Assembly: GCA_016200325.1 (NCBI GenBank)
Contig: JACQEZ010000009.1
Location: forward strand, 62,001-126,000
From: Candidatus Manganitrophaceae bacterium
GTDB taxonomy: Bacteria > Nitrospirota > Nitrospiria > SBBL01 > Manganitrophaceae
Direction of reading: 5' to 3'
Length of the DNA stretch: 64,000 nt
Shown here: positions 18,201 through 25,946 of the stretch, piece after piece
Layout: each line of letters starts with the position of its first letter
Numbering within the stretch: position 1 is the first letter of the stretch
Program-made: the position numbers and the translations under genes
The notes under the pieces: generated by a model
Database searches by the model: none
Told to the model about the DNA's origin: nothing
Seen by the model: the letters and a program-made list of their open reading frames with translations, nothing else

Positions 18201-19117
18201 CTCTCTTGAAGAAACGCCTCAAATGAGAGATAAGCATAAAAGAGCGCTTTCGTTTGCATCGAAGTAGGGGTTCCGTTCAACCCGGCAAGAAGGGAAGTGA
18301 GCAATTCGTTGAATTTTACATACTCGGGACGAAAGAATGAGGAATTGCCCGGAGGGACCAATTTACGTTCTATCGCCTTCACCTTCATTGAAATATAGTT
18401 GGATAGCGAGGGCCACGAGGCGATCGAGCAGACATAAATATTTTCACACAACGAAGCCATCCGCTCGAATTGCTGCAAGCTTCTCGTCAATTCCTTGCTC
18501 GCTCGCCCATTGTTTCTTGCGACCTCAAATATTTCGACGAGATCGCCTGGAGGGATCGCCTCCTCCTCTGCCAGCCGGCCGACCTCCGAAAGGAGCTCCC
18601 CCAGCTGGTTATTATCGATAGTCAGCGTGAATAACAGTTTAAAGAAATTATAATCTCGCTTATACCGGTTGATGATCGGTTCCTTCTTCGTTTCTTTACC
18701 ATTCTCGACCGCTGCATTTATGCATTCCTTCTCAGAGCGCAGATAGAGACGTTCAAGGTCCCGCAGCTTCCTCATCATCGTTTGGAGCGGTTGTATTTCC
18801 TCGTTCAGAGCAGCAATAAAACGCGACCGAAAGGAGTCTTGGTAAGGCAGCAAAAAGAGACCGGCCTCATGCGGCGCCGGCTGAATTGCTTTGAAAATCT
18901 TTTTATTTTTGACCGATGGAAAGAGCGCATCCATCTGGGGAGCCGGCGGGATTTCACCGCGAAGCAGTGGGTCAATGATCTGTTCGAAGTGGGGTATCTC
19001 ATCATAGACAAGTTCCGCCACGTCATCCGGAGAGCGCCGATGCCGTATGACCTTTTCGCGGAATGCCTTGAGGTCAACAACTTTTTTATGAATCGCCTCT
19101 CGCTTGCCGTCAATCAT
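15287..19117 (-). CDS. Very large SF2 helicase-like ATPase
   Basis: A 1276-residue SF2 helicase/translocase. Motif I is QVGAGKT near residue 325, motif II is VADESSFLKN (DESS rather than DEAD/DEAH), motif III is RLSATPTNN, and motif VI is QMAGRLRPLYP close to residue 1110. The 300 residues before motif I and the long middle insertion are not recognised. The RecA-like pair resembles helicases of large plasmids and phages that occur with N6-type methyltransferases, and such a methyltransferase lies at 30.4-33.0 kb. It is the last gene of the backbone block, downstream of the PRTRC cassette but behind a terminator, so it is probably its own unit. Confidence 0.8.
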   Translation of the reverse strand: MIDGKREAIHKKVVDLKAFREKVIRHRRSPDDVAELVYDEIPHFEQIIDPLLRGEIPPAPQMDALFPSVKNKKIFKAIQPAPHEAGLFLLPYQDSFRSRFIAALNEEIQPLQTMMRKLRDLERLYLRSEKECINAAVENGKETKKEPIINRYKRDYNFFKLLFTLTIDNNQLGELLSEVGRLAEEEAIPPGDLVEIFEVARNNGRASKELTRSLQQFERMASLCENIYVCSIASWPSLSNYISMKVKAIERKLVPPGNSSFFRPEYVKFNELLTSLLAGLNGTPTSMQTKALFYAYLSFEAFLQERRCPKDLYRLNNFSQVGAGKTYTTPIFLRLFSYLIGRRAIRAGKPGPKLVTLYFTEANLVQNVVESMIDIGVSKDTLHMTQMKDLSTLPLKEGDCVVLSRHEFGLKEKWQIVHPLDILVKRGLEFIIVADESSFLKNTESGISNAMELLYTHLKKRHALWVDYRLSATPTNNDTGDFIYLLNTNAVNISSFLHSYPAIAERMDRSLRQFQGEATADRPVSLDQLLTLLKHGGSRTGVLLFGNVLDEGKEDKNGENKPSESQRRLRALYYSDCAGAVLALFYYAVYYMGLFKISIDVEESTEVGLLDVLNHLGVGYLQFTQPAVDPVPGITGLKQSIHHPGSRRLSCLIPCLLLVKEMTSAITYDRALNAETDVHFQINAKQLKANLIESVTMLEVLEKIRQFLNLVMFANLVRKARANQTGWWLLKSDIENEFSKLRLEFAVAYGAVRGLAVVHKQEEVTRKVHQGFSITDKTDHFPYLAIEPSERKKLLAILEKQSGEGILGPRLFDDLAQYFTPIKFFELAELLERPAQEITPRERDRLREEIEKKRTTIIETLGDALGFTTRIEKSDQLLRNFAKDLGGLKPDEDGLIHFRPSILVRYPAFLQSVHDMIQGAIGCRAEYERAELWRLLNDIGSALIDSAQTLIEFGLIFQGSEALNFPLVLRFSDQVLSRLSALFSGKKITLQIEPGDGDRIRRVIARASSFENFSKGMAQLARRHEVPLLIACHYRFSQSSVIAATEAEFAINGTIKKEERYRILEGFDRLGEKMGRVLVVTTKAILKGFNIFNAQYGFMAEGMNNAEERIQMAGRLRPLYPQHLGEIDRWMEGLQKKSSEAPVLRHLSRLKEQVKVFDVVAAELLGGFPDIQAGKALMLNSFLFQQIHQRSFPEIFSDEETLHYIDSEPAFNSKTVVQFCETSVDEAMRWYVDKVEGKTEISLEELINMIDEEIHEKAVENMKVSSYYSILESGEV

Positions 19118-19147
19118 GAATTGAACTCCAATTGGACGTTATAAAAT

Positions 19148-19183
19148 GAGAGCCCAGCCTCCGTCGCCGAAAGCTGGGCCCTC
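19148..19183 (-). terminator. Terminator after the PRTRC operon
   Basis: Hairpin pairing GAG-GCCCAGC with GCTGGGC-CTC (one mismatch), then CATTTTATAA on the minus strand. It lies 20 bp after the ThiF stop and 30 bp before the helicase start. Confidence 0.65.
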
Positions 19184-19203
19184 ACTATCATTTGAGCCTT
19201 TCG

Positions 19204-20007
19204 CTATCTTCTACCTTTCTTTGGTTGCTTTGGGCCGATCCGATATCCAAATCGTTTCCAGATTTCAGGATCGATCGGTAGAACCCGCGTGTTCCGCGGC
19301 TGCAGGCTCACATAAGAAACCGAGTAATCGATGTAGCCGCGGCGGAATGCGAACCATAGTAGCTGGCTCGCCTCCAACGCAACAAACTGGTTGATATAGA
19401 GATCTTGCTGCTCGATCGCTTCAGCAAGCGAACAAGAGGGCCCCGAATCTTTTTCACGTTTAGGATCCGCGATCTCCGGGTAGAGGTCTAAAACAGTTGG
19501 CAGGCGATCTATGGCGTCTTTGCGTTCGGGTTGATTGATCGCCCTGGGGGTTCCCAGAATGACCTGCCCGTTCTGTTGACTGTTTCCGCAATCGAGCCAA
19601 TAGACCAAATCGCGACCCGCACTCTGAAGGAAGTGACCGATCGTCACGCGGGCTTTCCCGGTGTCGACGGCCGTAATGACAAGGCTCGCTCTGTGATCAT
19701 GGCTTCCAGGATACCGCCGCGGCTCCGCCATCCATGAGAAGCCGGTACACTGATTAATTCGGGTGACCAGTATCGTCGCCTTTGGATGGCCCACATCTTC
19801 TCGATAAAAGAGCTGCCGGCCGACGTTTGCGTCTGTCACATAGTCGGGATCGTACACTGTGACTGAGATCCCGGGATGTCCCAGAGCGAGAAGAGTTTGG
19901 TTAAGGTAAACAAGCCTTCCGGCGACGGCGCTGCCGGTTCCTCCACAGCCGACCAGGTCGACTTCCACTGGGGAATGGGTGCTTGCCAGCGGGAAATAGT
20001 GGCGCAT
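19204..20007 (-). CDS. PRTRC system ThiF (E1-like adenylyltransferase)
   Basis: A 267-residue E1/ThiF-fold enzyme, expected to adenylate the C-terminus of a ubiquitin-like protein. The nucleotide-binding loop GCGGTGS is at residues 20-26, an acidic strand end reads VYDPDYV, and the Arg finger region is ANVGRQLFYREDVGHPKA. Cys192 in GPSCSLAEA is the likely thioester cysteine. It is the last gene of the cassette and overlaps the gene for protein A by one base (TAATG). Cognate partners here are the Ubl-like protein C, the E2-like protein B and the JAB protein A. The target of conjugation is unknown. Confidence 0.93.
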   Translation of the reverse strand: MRHYFPLASTHSPVEVDLVGCGGTGSAVAGRLVYLNQTLLALGHPGISVTVYDPDYVTDANVGRQLFYREDVGHPKATILVTRINQCTGFSWMAEPRRYPGSHDHRASLVITAVDTGKARVTIGHFLQSAGRDLVYWLDCGNSQQNGQVILGTPRAINQPERKDAIDRLPTVLDLYPEIADPKREKDSGPSCSLAEAIEQQDLYINQFVALEASQLLWFAFRRGYIDYSVSYVSLQPRNTRVLPIDPEIWKRFGYRIGPKQPKKGRR

Positions 20008-20639
20008 TAAGACCTCCTTTCTCCTCTTTCAAGAGAAACGTCTTCATCGAAGTAGAAAGAGGCAATACAGAGCCGCAGCTCGCAATCCAAATCGGCGCGA
20101 TTCATGCCGCGCTGACATTTGCCGAAGACCATTGAGAAGTGAGGATTTCCCTGGTCCGACCGTTCGTCTGTGGATGAGAAAAAGGCTGGGAGCCGGCCGT
20201 GGCTATGCAAATCAAGAATCAGATGCCACTCCGGTTCGAGCTGTGGCCATCGATACGAAACGCTTACCGCGCTCTGATCAAGAAATTCCAACTGGTGATA
20301 CTTCCAGCCGATCGTCGGATGCCAGATGATCCAAGCGGCCGTTTCGCAACCTCGTTCCGCTTCCTCGTTCGCCTGGAAAGCGAATTGATCGAGGTACCTC
20401 GTTGGGATCCTTCCGCATCGTAATGCGCCTATCTCCTCAATCAGGCCATACGGAAGGTCCCTCGGACTGTCCCAGAGCTGTTTTCTAAAATGCCCCCAGA
20501 TCGCGTCGGCCTCGATCCAGAGACCATCCTTCGCCATGAGCAACCTCGCGGTGCCCGGCGCGATCGGCGAGAGCGGTTCATAAATCGGGACAATCATCGT
20601 CGGTAATTGCCGTTGTAGAATGTCGTCTTTCTGATTCAC
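20007..20639 (-). CDS. PRTRC system protein A, JAB/JAMM peptidase-like
   Basis: A 210-residue protein of the PRTRC A family. The JAMM-type zinc motif is visible as DLHSHGRLPAFFSSTDERSD: His145, His147, the Ser before Asp158, and Asp158/Asp162. Such enzymes cut isopeptide bonds or the tail of ubiquitin-like precursors. The start overlaps protein B by 62 bp. Residues 11-30 (QLPTMIVPIYEPLSPIAPG) match the usual family opening, so the long overlap seems genuine. It probably works with ThiF, B and C. Confidence 0.9.
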   Translation of the reverse strand: MNQKDDILQRQLPTMIVPIYEPLSPIAPGTARLLMAKDGLWIEADAIWGHFRKQLWDSPRDLPYGLIEEIGALRCGRIPTRYLDQFAFQANEEAERGCETAAWIIWHPTIGWKYHQLEFLDQSAVSVSYRWPQLEPEWHLILDLHSHGRLPAFFSSTDERSDQGNPHFSMVFGKCQRGMNRADLDCELRLCIASFYFDEDVSLERGERRS

Positions 20640-21345
20640 CCAGACCGATCCTTTCCAGTAGCCCGCCGACGGTGAAACCCGCCGGCTTTAAGAGCTGATA
20701 GGGGAAGCGCTTTCGTTTTCCGGAAATGAGATCCCCCCAAAGCTGTCGCATCGTTCCTTTCTTCAAGACCGCCGTGTCCTCCGCGTTCGTATGGGTGAAC
20801 GCGCTTTGGTAGAAGGCGGTGGTCCAGCCCGGGATGGCGGCCGGCCAGCAATGATCGGGGATCTGACTCGAGCCGCAGCAGACTTCGTGCTGAGCGTTTA
20901 CGTTGTAGAAGGGACTCTTAAGAAGCGGGGTCTTCAACTCCGGTCTCCCGTCCCCTCCGGAAACGAAAACCAGAAGAGAATCCGGCCGAGCGACCAGAAT
21001 CAGGGAGGGCCACTCGACGACTCCGCTTTTGAGGTCCGCCGATTTACCGAAATACATCGGTTTGCGGACCGGAGGACACCAGAAGATCAATGGGCCGTCG
21101 ATGCCCCACCCATAGGCAAGAAGCGTGGGATCGACCCAACCGAGCCGCCGATTGATCACCGGAAGCATCGTCTGACAGAGCGCTTCTAAGGTTTTTCTCT
21201 TTACCGGTTCCCCCGCTTTTAGTTGCGGTATTCCCTTTTCGTCTATAAAAATGTTATGGATCTGCCAGTAGTCGATCGCCGGCGAATCGGGTTGATCCGC
21301 CGTGTAGTAGAGCAGAGCGATCTTTGGAATCAGCGGATTAACCAT
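20578..21345 (-). CDS. PRTRC system protein B, E2-like
   Basis: A 255-residue protein of the PRTRC B family, regarded in comparative genomics as a divergent E2 (ubiquitin-conjugating) fold. Family marks are YGWGIDGPLIFWCPP, YFGKSADLKSG and the segment NVNAQHEVCCGSSQIP, where Cys156 or Cys157 would be the thioester cysteine. The C-terminal third (WTTAFYQSAFTHTN onward) is the usual helical tail. It overlaps protein F by 8 bp and protein A by 62 bp, so the cassette is tightly coupled. Confidence 0.88.
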   Translation of the reverse strand: MVNPLIPKIALLYYTADQPDSPAIDYWQIHNIFIDEKGIPQLKAGEPVKRKTLEALCQTMLPVINRRLGWVDPTLLAYGWGIDGPLIFWCPPVRKPMYFGKSADLKSGVVEWPSLILVARPDSLLVFVSGGDGRPELKTPLLKSPFYNVNAQHEVCCGSSQIPDHCWPAAIPGWTTAFYQSAFTHTNAEDTAVLKKGTMRQLWGDLISGKRKRFPYQLLKPAGFTVGGLLERIGLGESERRHSTTAITDDDCPDL

Positions 21346-22423
21346 CCTTTTTCTCCTTTTCTTTTTCCGGCGGTCTGTCGAGGCCGCATGCCTTGACGTG
21401 CAAATCGTAGATTTCCCCCAACCTTTCGAGAGTAAAAAGAATCTCTTTTAAGTCCTCCGCGCTGGAAAGGCAGTAAGCCGCCGCTGATCGTCCATAATTA
21501 CAGAACTCGTTCTGCATCATTTCATCGAACGCGTCCATGATCGGATCCGTTGGGGACCAGAGGATCGGCATCAGGTAGTTGGGATCGACGTTCTCGGAAT
21601 CGAAGTCGCGAAATTCCAATTCATAAGAGACCGGAGCCTTCCAATCGGCGCTTCTCTTTTGCACCTCCTTCGACCACGACCACCATCCATGGAGCCAGGA
21701 GTTCTCAGGGGGCGCTTTCGGCGTGCGTGGAAATTCCGCCTTTTTCCCGTTGCGAAGAACGCTCCGGTACCGTTTTGGGATCCCTTCATTCAGCCATTTG
21801 ATTCTTTCCTGAAGTTCTTTCTCCACCTCCTGACCCTGCTCGTCATTGATCTCTTGTTCCAACCAGTCGAGGACTCGTTCTCTTTCGTCCTCATAGGTGT
21901 AGCAAGGCTTCGCCCATGTAAGGGTTCTCAGCGCCGCCAGGACAAAGGCCTCCAAACGGCGATCCTCTTTTCCGATTAGCTCGAGAATATCGCAGAAAAC
22001 AATTCCCACCTTCGCCGGATAGTCGACGACCAGGCAAACCTGAAGGCGGCCCGATACCGGATGCTGTTCAACGAGCATCTGGTGGCCGTACTTCCCAAAA
22101 CACCGCTCCGCCCTCTTCTCTAGAATCGCGCTGATCCAGCCGCTTAATTCCTCATGAATGATCTGGGATCCGGTCTTCTTCTCCCAGGGTCCGGGAATTC
22201 GCTCACCCGATTTTCCGATTGCGGGAAAAAACCAGAGGCCGATCTGAGCGAGCCTCATGTTGAGGATATCGGTCGCCATGTCCGGCAGCGTGACCAGGTG
22301 GCGAGGAAGTCGTGGAAGGGGGATTAGAGCAGGAGGGAGAGCCACTCTTTTCGGACCGAGACTACGGGTCCATTCATTTGCCGGCGCGCTCCGACGCATT
22401 GCGTGAGCGCCTCTTGAACCCAT
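21338..22423 (-). CDS. PRTRC system protein F
   Basis: A 361-residue protein assigned to the PRTRC F family by position between C and B and by its general character: a proline-rich start (VALPPALIPLPRLPRHLV), then a mixed alpha/beta domain with no catalytic motif I recognise. The GTG/ATG region at 22423 has AAAGGAGGTG 6 nt in front, which is a strong ribosome site; this site and the first 33 codons lie inside the 3' end of gene C. The C-terminus is Lys/Glu-rich. Function unknown, perhaps a scaffold of the Ubl system. Confidence 0.78.
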   Translation of the reverse strand: MGSRGAHAMRRSAPANEWTRSLGPKRVALPPALIPLPRLPRHLVTLPDMATDILNMRLAQIGLWFFPAIGKSGERIPGPWEKKTGSQIIHEELSGWISAILEKRAERCFGKYGHQMLVEQHPVSGRLQVCLVVDYPAKVGIVFCDILELIGKEDRRLEAFVLAALRTLTWAKPCYTYEDERERVLDWLEQEINDEQGQEVEKELQERIKWLNEGIPKRYRSVLRNGKKAEFPRTPKAPPENSWLHGWWSWSKEVQKRSADWKAPVSYELEFRDFDSENVDPNYLMPILWSPTDPIMDAFDEMMQNEFCNYGRSAAAYCLSSAEDLKEILFTLERLGEIYDLHVKACGLDRPPEKEKEKKDG

Positions 22424-22710
22424 ACGACACCTCCTTTCTTAAAGTACTCGTCTCCTTGTTTGGCCAGTTGTTGGACGGTAATAAAATCGGGGGGCGATTG
22501 CTCGCCCCCCTTGGTTCCCACGGCCCGGGTGAATTTATAAACCTCCTTTTCAGCCCGACGCTCCGGCTCCTCGATGACCGCCTGCGACAATTCAGGATAG
22601 GACGCCGCATAGAACTCCTTTACCTGCTCCGGTGTCATCGTGCTGTCGGGATCCTCGAGCTTAATTTGACCATGCATAAAGATCCGCTCAATCGGTTTCA
22701 CTTCTATCAT
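22324..22710 (-). CDS. PRTRC system protein C, ubiquitin-like, with long C-terminal tail
   Basis: A 128-residue protein. Residues 1-67 match the PRTRC C family (prokaryotic ubiquitin-like): RIFMHGQIKLEDP, MTPEQVKEFYAASYPELSQA and the end KEVYKFTRAVGTKG. Family members known to me stop there at about 70 residues with a C-terminal Gly. Here the frame continues as Gly68-Gly69 plus 59 more residues (EQSPPDFITVQQLAK...), overlapping protein F by 100 bp. This could be a precursor tail removed by the JAB protein A before ThiF activation. It follows protein E after 24 bp. Confidence 0.85.
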   Translation of the reverse strand: MIEVKPIERIFMHGQIKLEDPDSTMTPEQVKEFYAASYPELSQAVIEEPERRAEKEVYKFTRAVGTKGGEQSPPDFITVQQLAKQGDEYFKKGGVVWVQEALTQCVGARRQMNGPVVSVRKEWLSLLL

Positions 22711-22734
22711 CTGTTCTCCTCCAAATTGCTGCGG

Positions 22735-23262
22735 TTATTCGAACAAACTAAATCCCTGTTTCTTGCCCCCTTCGCTTTTTCCCTTTTCAACCTCTGAAAC
22801 GGTGACGGCGGCGGTCCCATCCGATTCACTTTCGTTTTTGTCATCGAGCTCTTCGGAACCCTCGTCGTCGGGGCTGTCGGTCACCGCGTTTCCCTCTGGG
22901 GCGCTGGAGGCCGTTGGATTGCCGCTCTGTTCCTTCTTTGCTGAGGTTTTACCGGATCCGGAAATCGCTTTGTCCACCGCTTTTCGCTTTTCAGACATCG
23001 CTCTGTAGAGTCGCCCATCCTCTTCGAAATTTTGCATCAGAATCCCCAGGAACTTTTCATTGAGTTCGTCCGCGGTTGCCTTGATGGCGATCGGCACCCG
23101 GGCCTGGTCATAGCGGACCTTTTCGGCGCCCGACAATCCATCCACCGAAGGAAAGACCGGGTGGACGAGGACCATGAGATGATCCAGTTGAATCTTCGAA
23201 ATGGTGAAGGTTATTTTCCCCTGAAGCGGAATCAGCTCCGCCAACTTGTTAAAATCGATCAT
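22735..23262 (-). CDS. PRTRC system protein E
   Basis: A 175-residue protein of the PRTRC E family. The folded N-terminal half (LIPLQGKITFTISKIQLDHLMVLVHPVF, then PIAIKATADELNEKFLGIL) matches the family pattern. The C-terminal 80 residues are acidic, Ser/Gly-rich and probably disordered (DDEGSEELDDKNESESD), ending in GFSLFE. The exact role is unknown; it is always found beside ParB and the Ubl genes. It lies 41 bp downstream of parB. Confidence 0.85.
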   Translation of the reverse strand: MIDFNKLAELIPLQGKITFTISKIQLDHLMVLVHPVFPSVDGLSGAEKVRYDQARVPIAIKATADELNEKFLGILMQNFEEDGRLYRAMSEKRKAVDKAISGSGKTSAKKEQSGNPTASSAPEGNAVTDSPDDEGSEELDDKNESESDGTAAVTVSEVEKGKSEGGKKQGFSLFE

Positions 23263-23303
23263 GGACTTCTCCTTAATTGAGGTTCAATTCTGCTATCGAG
23301 GAT

Positions 23304-25895
23304 CTAGGACACTTCCAGCGTCGTCTCGCGCTGGAGCCAGGCCGGCATCCGGTCCGCCTTAAAACCGGATGAGAGAAGGCCTTTGATGAACTCCTTTTTC
23401 GTCAGCGCGGCCAGCTTCGCAAGGGACTTTCCTTTTGCCTGAAGAAATCGATCGAGACCGATCTCTTTCGCCGTATCTTCAATCTCCCCTTTGGTCAGCA
23501 ACTCCAGATACTCTTTATCGACCGAGAACAGCGCTTCGGCCGAGAGATGAAGGTTGCCGTAGAGTAATTCTTCCTCTAGATGGAGGGTAAGGTGGCTGCA
23601 GACCGGCCGTGCGATCTCCCCCGCGATGGAGATCAGCTCCTCTCGCCCGGCTTTATGGATCAGCGGGTAGGCTTTATCGGTGGAATGATCGCTCCACTTC
23701 ACCGCGTCACTGAACGCTTTCAACTTCGGATTCTCCGACCAGGAGCGGCTCCACCTCGTATCGATCAACCCGAGAATCACAACGCGGACCAGATTTTCCG
23801 GAGTTTCCACGAGGTGTCGGGTCAGGTACTCGCGATATCGCCGCCGCTTCATCTCTTTGACCCGTTGCGGAGCGTTTTGAGGAATCAGTTTTTTCGGCCG
23901 TGACGGCGCCCCTCCGGTTGATTTTGATTTGCCGGCGCTTCCTTTTGCCCGACCGGTCTTTTTCGCATTCTTCGATTTTACGTCCGACTTTTCTTCTTTT
24001 TTATTGGCCTCCCGGAACCGGCTCGCGCAATCGTCATAGCACCCTTTATTTCCGCAGATTTTCTGCTGAAGGAGCCGTCCATTCTTCGAGACGAAGACCA
24101 CCAAGAACTTGCAAGACGCGCACTCCTTAATCTGCTCTTCTCCGATTTCGGCCCGGTTGTGAAGCACCGCCAATGAACGATCGACGTCGCTCGGAAGGTC
24201 TCCCAAACCGATCTGGACCGTTTCGGTTAAGACCGCCCTCGGACCGCTTTCCTCGATGAGCCGGACGAGGTCGTTGGCTTTTTCCTCTTCTTTTTTCCTC
24301 CAGCAAGGGGACTGAAGGCATTTTCCAAGCCCCGACGCCACCCGCTCAAACAGATCCGGTTGGCCGGCGCTGTTATGCGGACACTGGCGGCATTCCTCCG
24401 TATCGAACGGCGCCCGGGTGAGATCAAGATCGTTGTTCTCGCTCAAATAGTTTGAAAGCTGTCTTGTGTTAAGTTGCTCTGCCTCGACCTTTTCAAGAAG
24501 AAGCAGTTGTCGCTCTTGAGGAAGGCAAGCCAGGATTTTGGCGATCCCCACGTTCAGTTTCCCGGATCGGAGCTTTCCACGCACGTGACCATGAAGTGAC
24601 AAAAGCGAGAGGCGGTCCCGGATGTAGCTTTCGTCATGAAACACCCTTTCCGCGATCTCTTTAATCGAGCGGCTTTTCAGATCTTGCTCGAAATCCTCCG
24701 CCTCATCGATCGGGGAGAGGTTCTCTCTCTGTAGGTTCTCAGAGCGACGGATATCGCGAATTTGCTCAGGTGTGAGGTCGGTCTTAATAAACGCGGCAAT
24801 CGTATCGAGATTCAGCAGCTGGTGGGCTCGAAACCGGCGCTCGCCGTAGACCAGGTGGTAGGTTCCGTCCCCGATCGGGGCGACGGTGATCGGTCCCTGA
24901 AGCCCTCTCGCTTTGATATCGGCCGCCAGCCCCGCCAGCCGCTCCGGATCGATGTATTGTCGGGTGTTTTCAACCACCCGAATTGCATCCACCGGAACCA
25001 AGACGGCTTGATGAGCGGGACTCAGGGCGAGCGCTGCGCTCGCACTTGAATCGGCCTTCGGGGAGATCTCCAAGGCGCTGAGGACCTCCGCGGGATCCGG
25101 CAGGGGTTCCCAGTCCCGGACCCGAACTCCCAAAATGAACTTCGGACCGGTTAACTCCTTTCCGGTTTCTTTAGAATATCGTTGCCACACCGTTCCGGTC
25201 GGGGTATCCACCCCGGCCAGTCGATCCCACCGCTCTTGGGTCGGCTCCTTCCAATATGCAATCGCCAAATCTTCGAGCGTTGATTCAGGCGCATTTTCCG
25301 GTTCGAGACCGGCCCGCTCCCTCACGCGATTCCAGGAATTCGACGAAAGATCCTCCTCCTTAGAAAGCAGACCCTTCTTTATCCAATGCTCGGTAAGGAG
25401 ATCGGCAAGGGAGGTTTTGTTGATCGATCGGAGGTCCTGAATGGCCAGGACCGGATCGAAAACCTCTTCCCGGCCGATGTCCTTGTCGTAGACCTCGAGC
25501 GTATCGATCCATTTATAGTCATCCCCACTCTCCGGATAAGCGTCCCGATAGAGGGCCTTGAATTCGATTCCGACATCCTCGCAAAGCCTCTTCGCGATCA
25601 GATGAATCGGTCCGGTCGAATCGAAATCCCACCCCATCCCTTGTAAAAAGGGGCGAAGTGCCCATGAAAATGAGGCCGACGCCTCCGGATCCTCAGGAAC
25701 CTGAAAAAGAACATAGAAAGAGGTTTCTTCTGAGACCTCATTCCATTTCGCGGCGAGTTCGCCGATCTGAGCCCGAAGACCTACTTCGATAACCGATCCT
25801 TCCTCGATCTGATGGATGAACGGGAGGACCTTCTCCCAGCCGCCATCGATCGGCTCCCGGAAAACCGTTATATGTTTGGAAACACCTGATTTCAT
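23304..25895 (-). CDS. parB: PRTRC-type ParB with long N-terminal extension
   Basis: An 863-residue ParB-family protein, first gene of the PRTRC cassette. The ParB core begins near residue 300 (VPVDAIRVVENTRQYIDPERLAGLAADIKARGLQGPITV). The CTP/nuclease motif is GERRFRAHQLL and a second motif reads RRSENLQRENLSPIDEAEDF. A helix-turn-helix (SIKEIAERVFHDESYIRDRLSLLSL) follows. Two Cys clusters come later (CRQCPHNSAG...CLQSPCW and CASCKF...CGNKGCYDDC). The first 300 residues are an added region I do not recognise; usual PRTRC ParB proteins are nearer 550-600. No ParA is present in the window, so plasmid partition is not demonstrated. Confidence 0.92.
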   Translation of the reverse strand: MKSGVSKHITVFREPIDGGWEKVLPFIHQIEEGSVIEVGLRAQIGELAAKWNEVSEETSFYVLFQVPEDPEASASFSWALRPFLQGMGWDFDSTGPIHLIAKRLCEDVGIEFKALYRDAYPESGDDYKWIDTLEVYDKDIGREEVFDPVLAIQDLRSINKTSLADLLTEHWIKKGLLSKEEDLSSNSWNRVRERAGLEPENAPESTLEDLAIAYWKEPTQERWDRLAGVDTPTGTVWQRYSKETGKELTGPKFILGVRVRDWEPLPDPAEVLSALEISPKADSSASAALALSPAHQAVLVPVDAIRVVENTRQYIDPERLAGLAADIKARGLQGPITVAPIGDGTYHLVYGERRFRAHQLLNLDTIAAFIKTDLTPEQIRDIRRSENLQRENLSPIDEAEDFEQDLKSRSIKEIAERVFHDESYIRDRLSLLSLHGHVRGKLRSGKLNVGIAKILACLPQERQLLLLEKVEAEQLNTRQLSNYLSENNDLDLTRAPFDTEECRQCPHNSAGQPDLFERVASGLGKCLQSPCWRKKEEEKANDLVRLIEESGPRAVLTETVQIGLGDLPSDVDRSLAVLHNRAEIGEEQIKECASCKFLVVFVSKNGRLLQQKICGNKGCYDDCASRFREANKKEEKSDVKSKNAKKTGRAKGSAGKSKSTGGAPSRPKKLIPQNAPQRVKEMKRRRYREYLTRHLVETPENLVRVVILGLIDTRWSRSWSENPKLKAFSDAVKWSDHSTDKAYPLIHKAGREELISIAGEIARPVCSHLTLHLEEELLYGNLHLSAEALFSVDKEYLELLTKGEIEDTAKEIGLDRFLQAKGKSLAKLAALTKKEFIKGLLSSGFKADRMPAWLQRETTLEVS

Positions 25896-25946
25896 TTTAT
25901 GTCCTCTGTGATTGATGTCTGCATATCGGTCGCTCCAATTCCGTTC

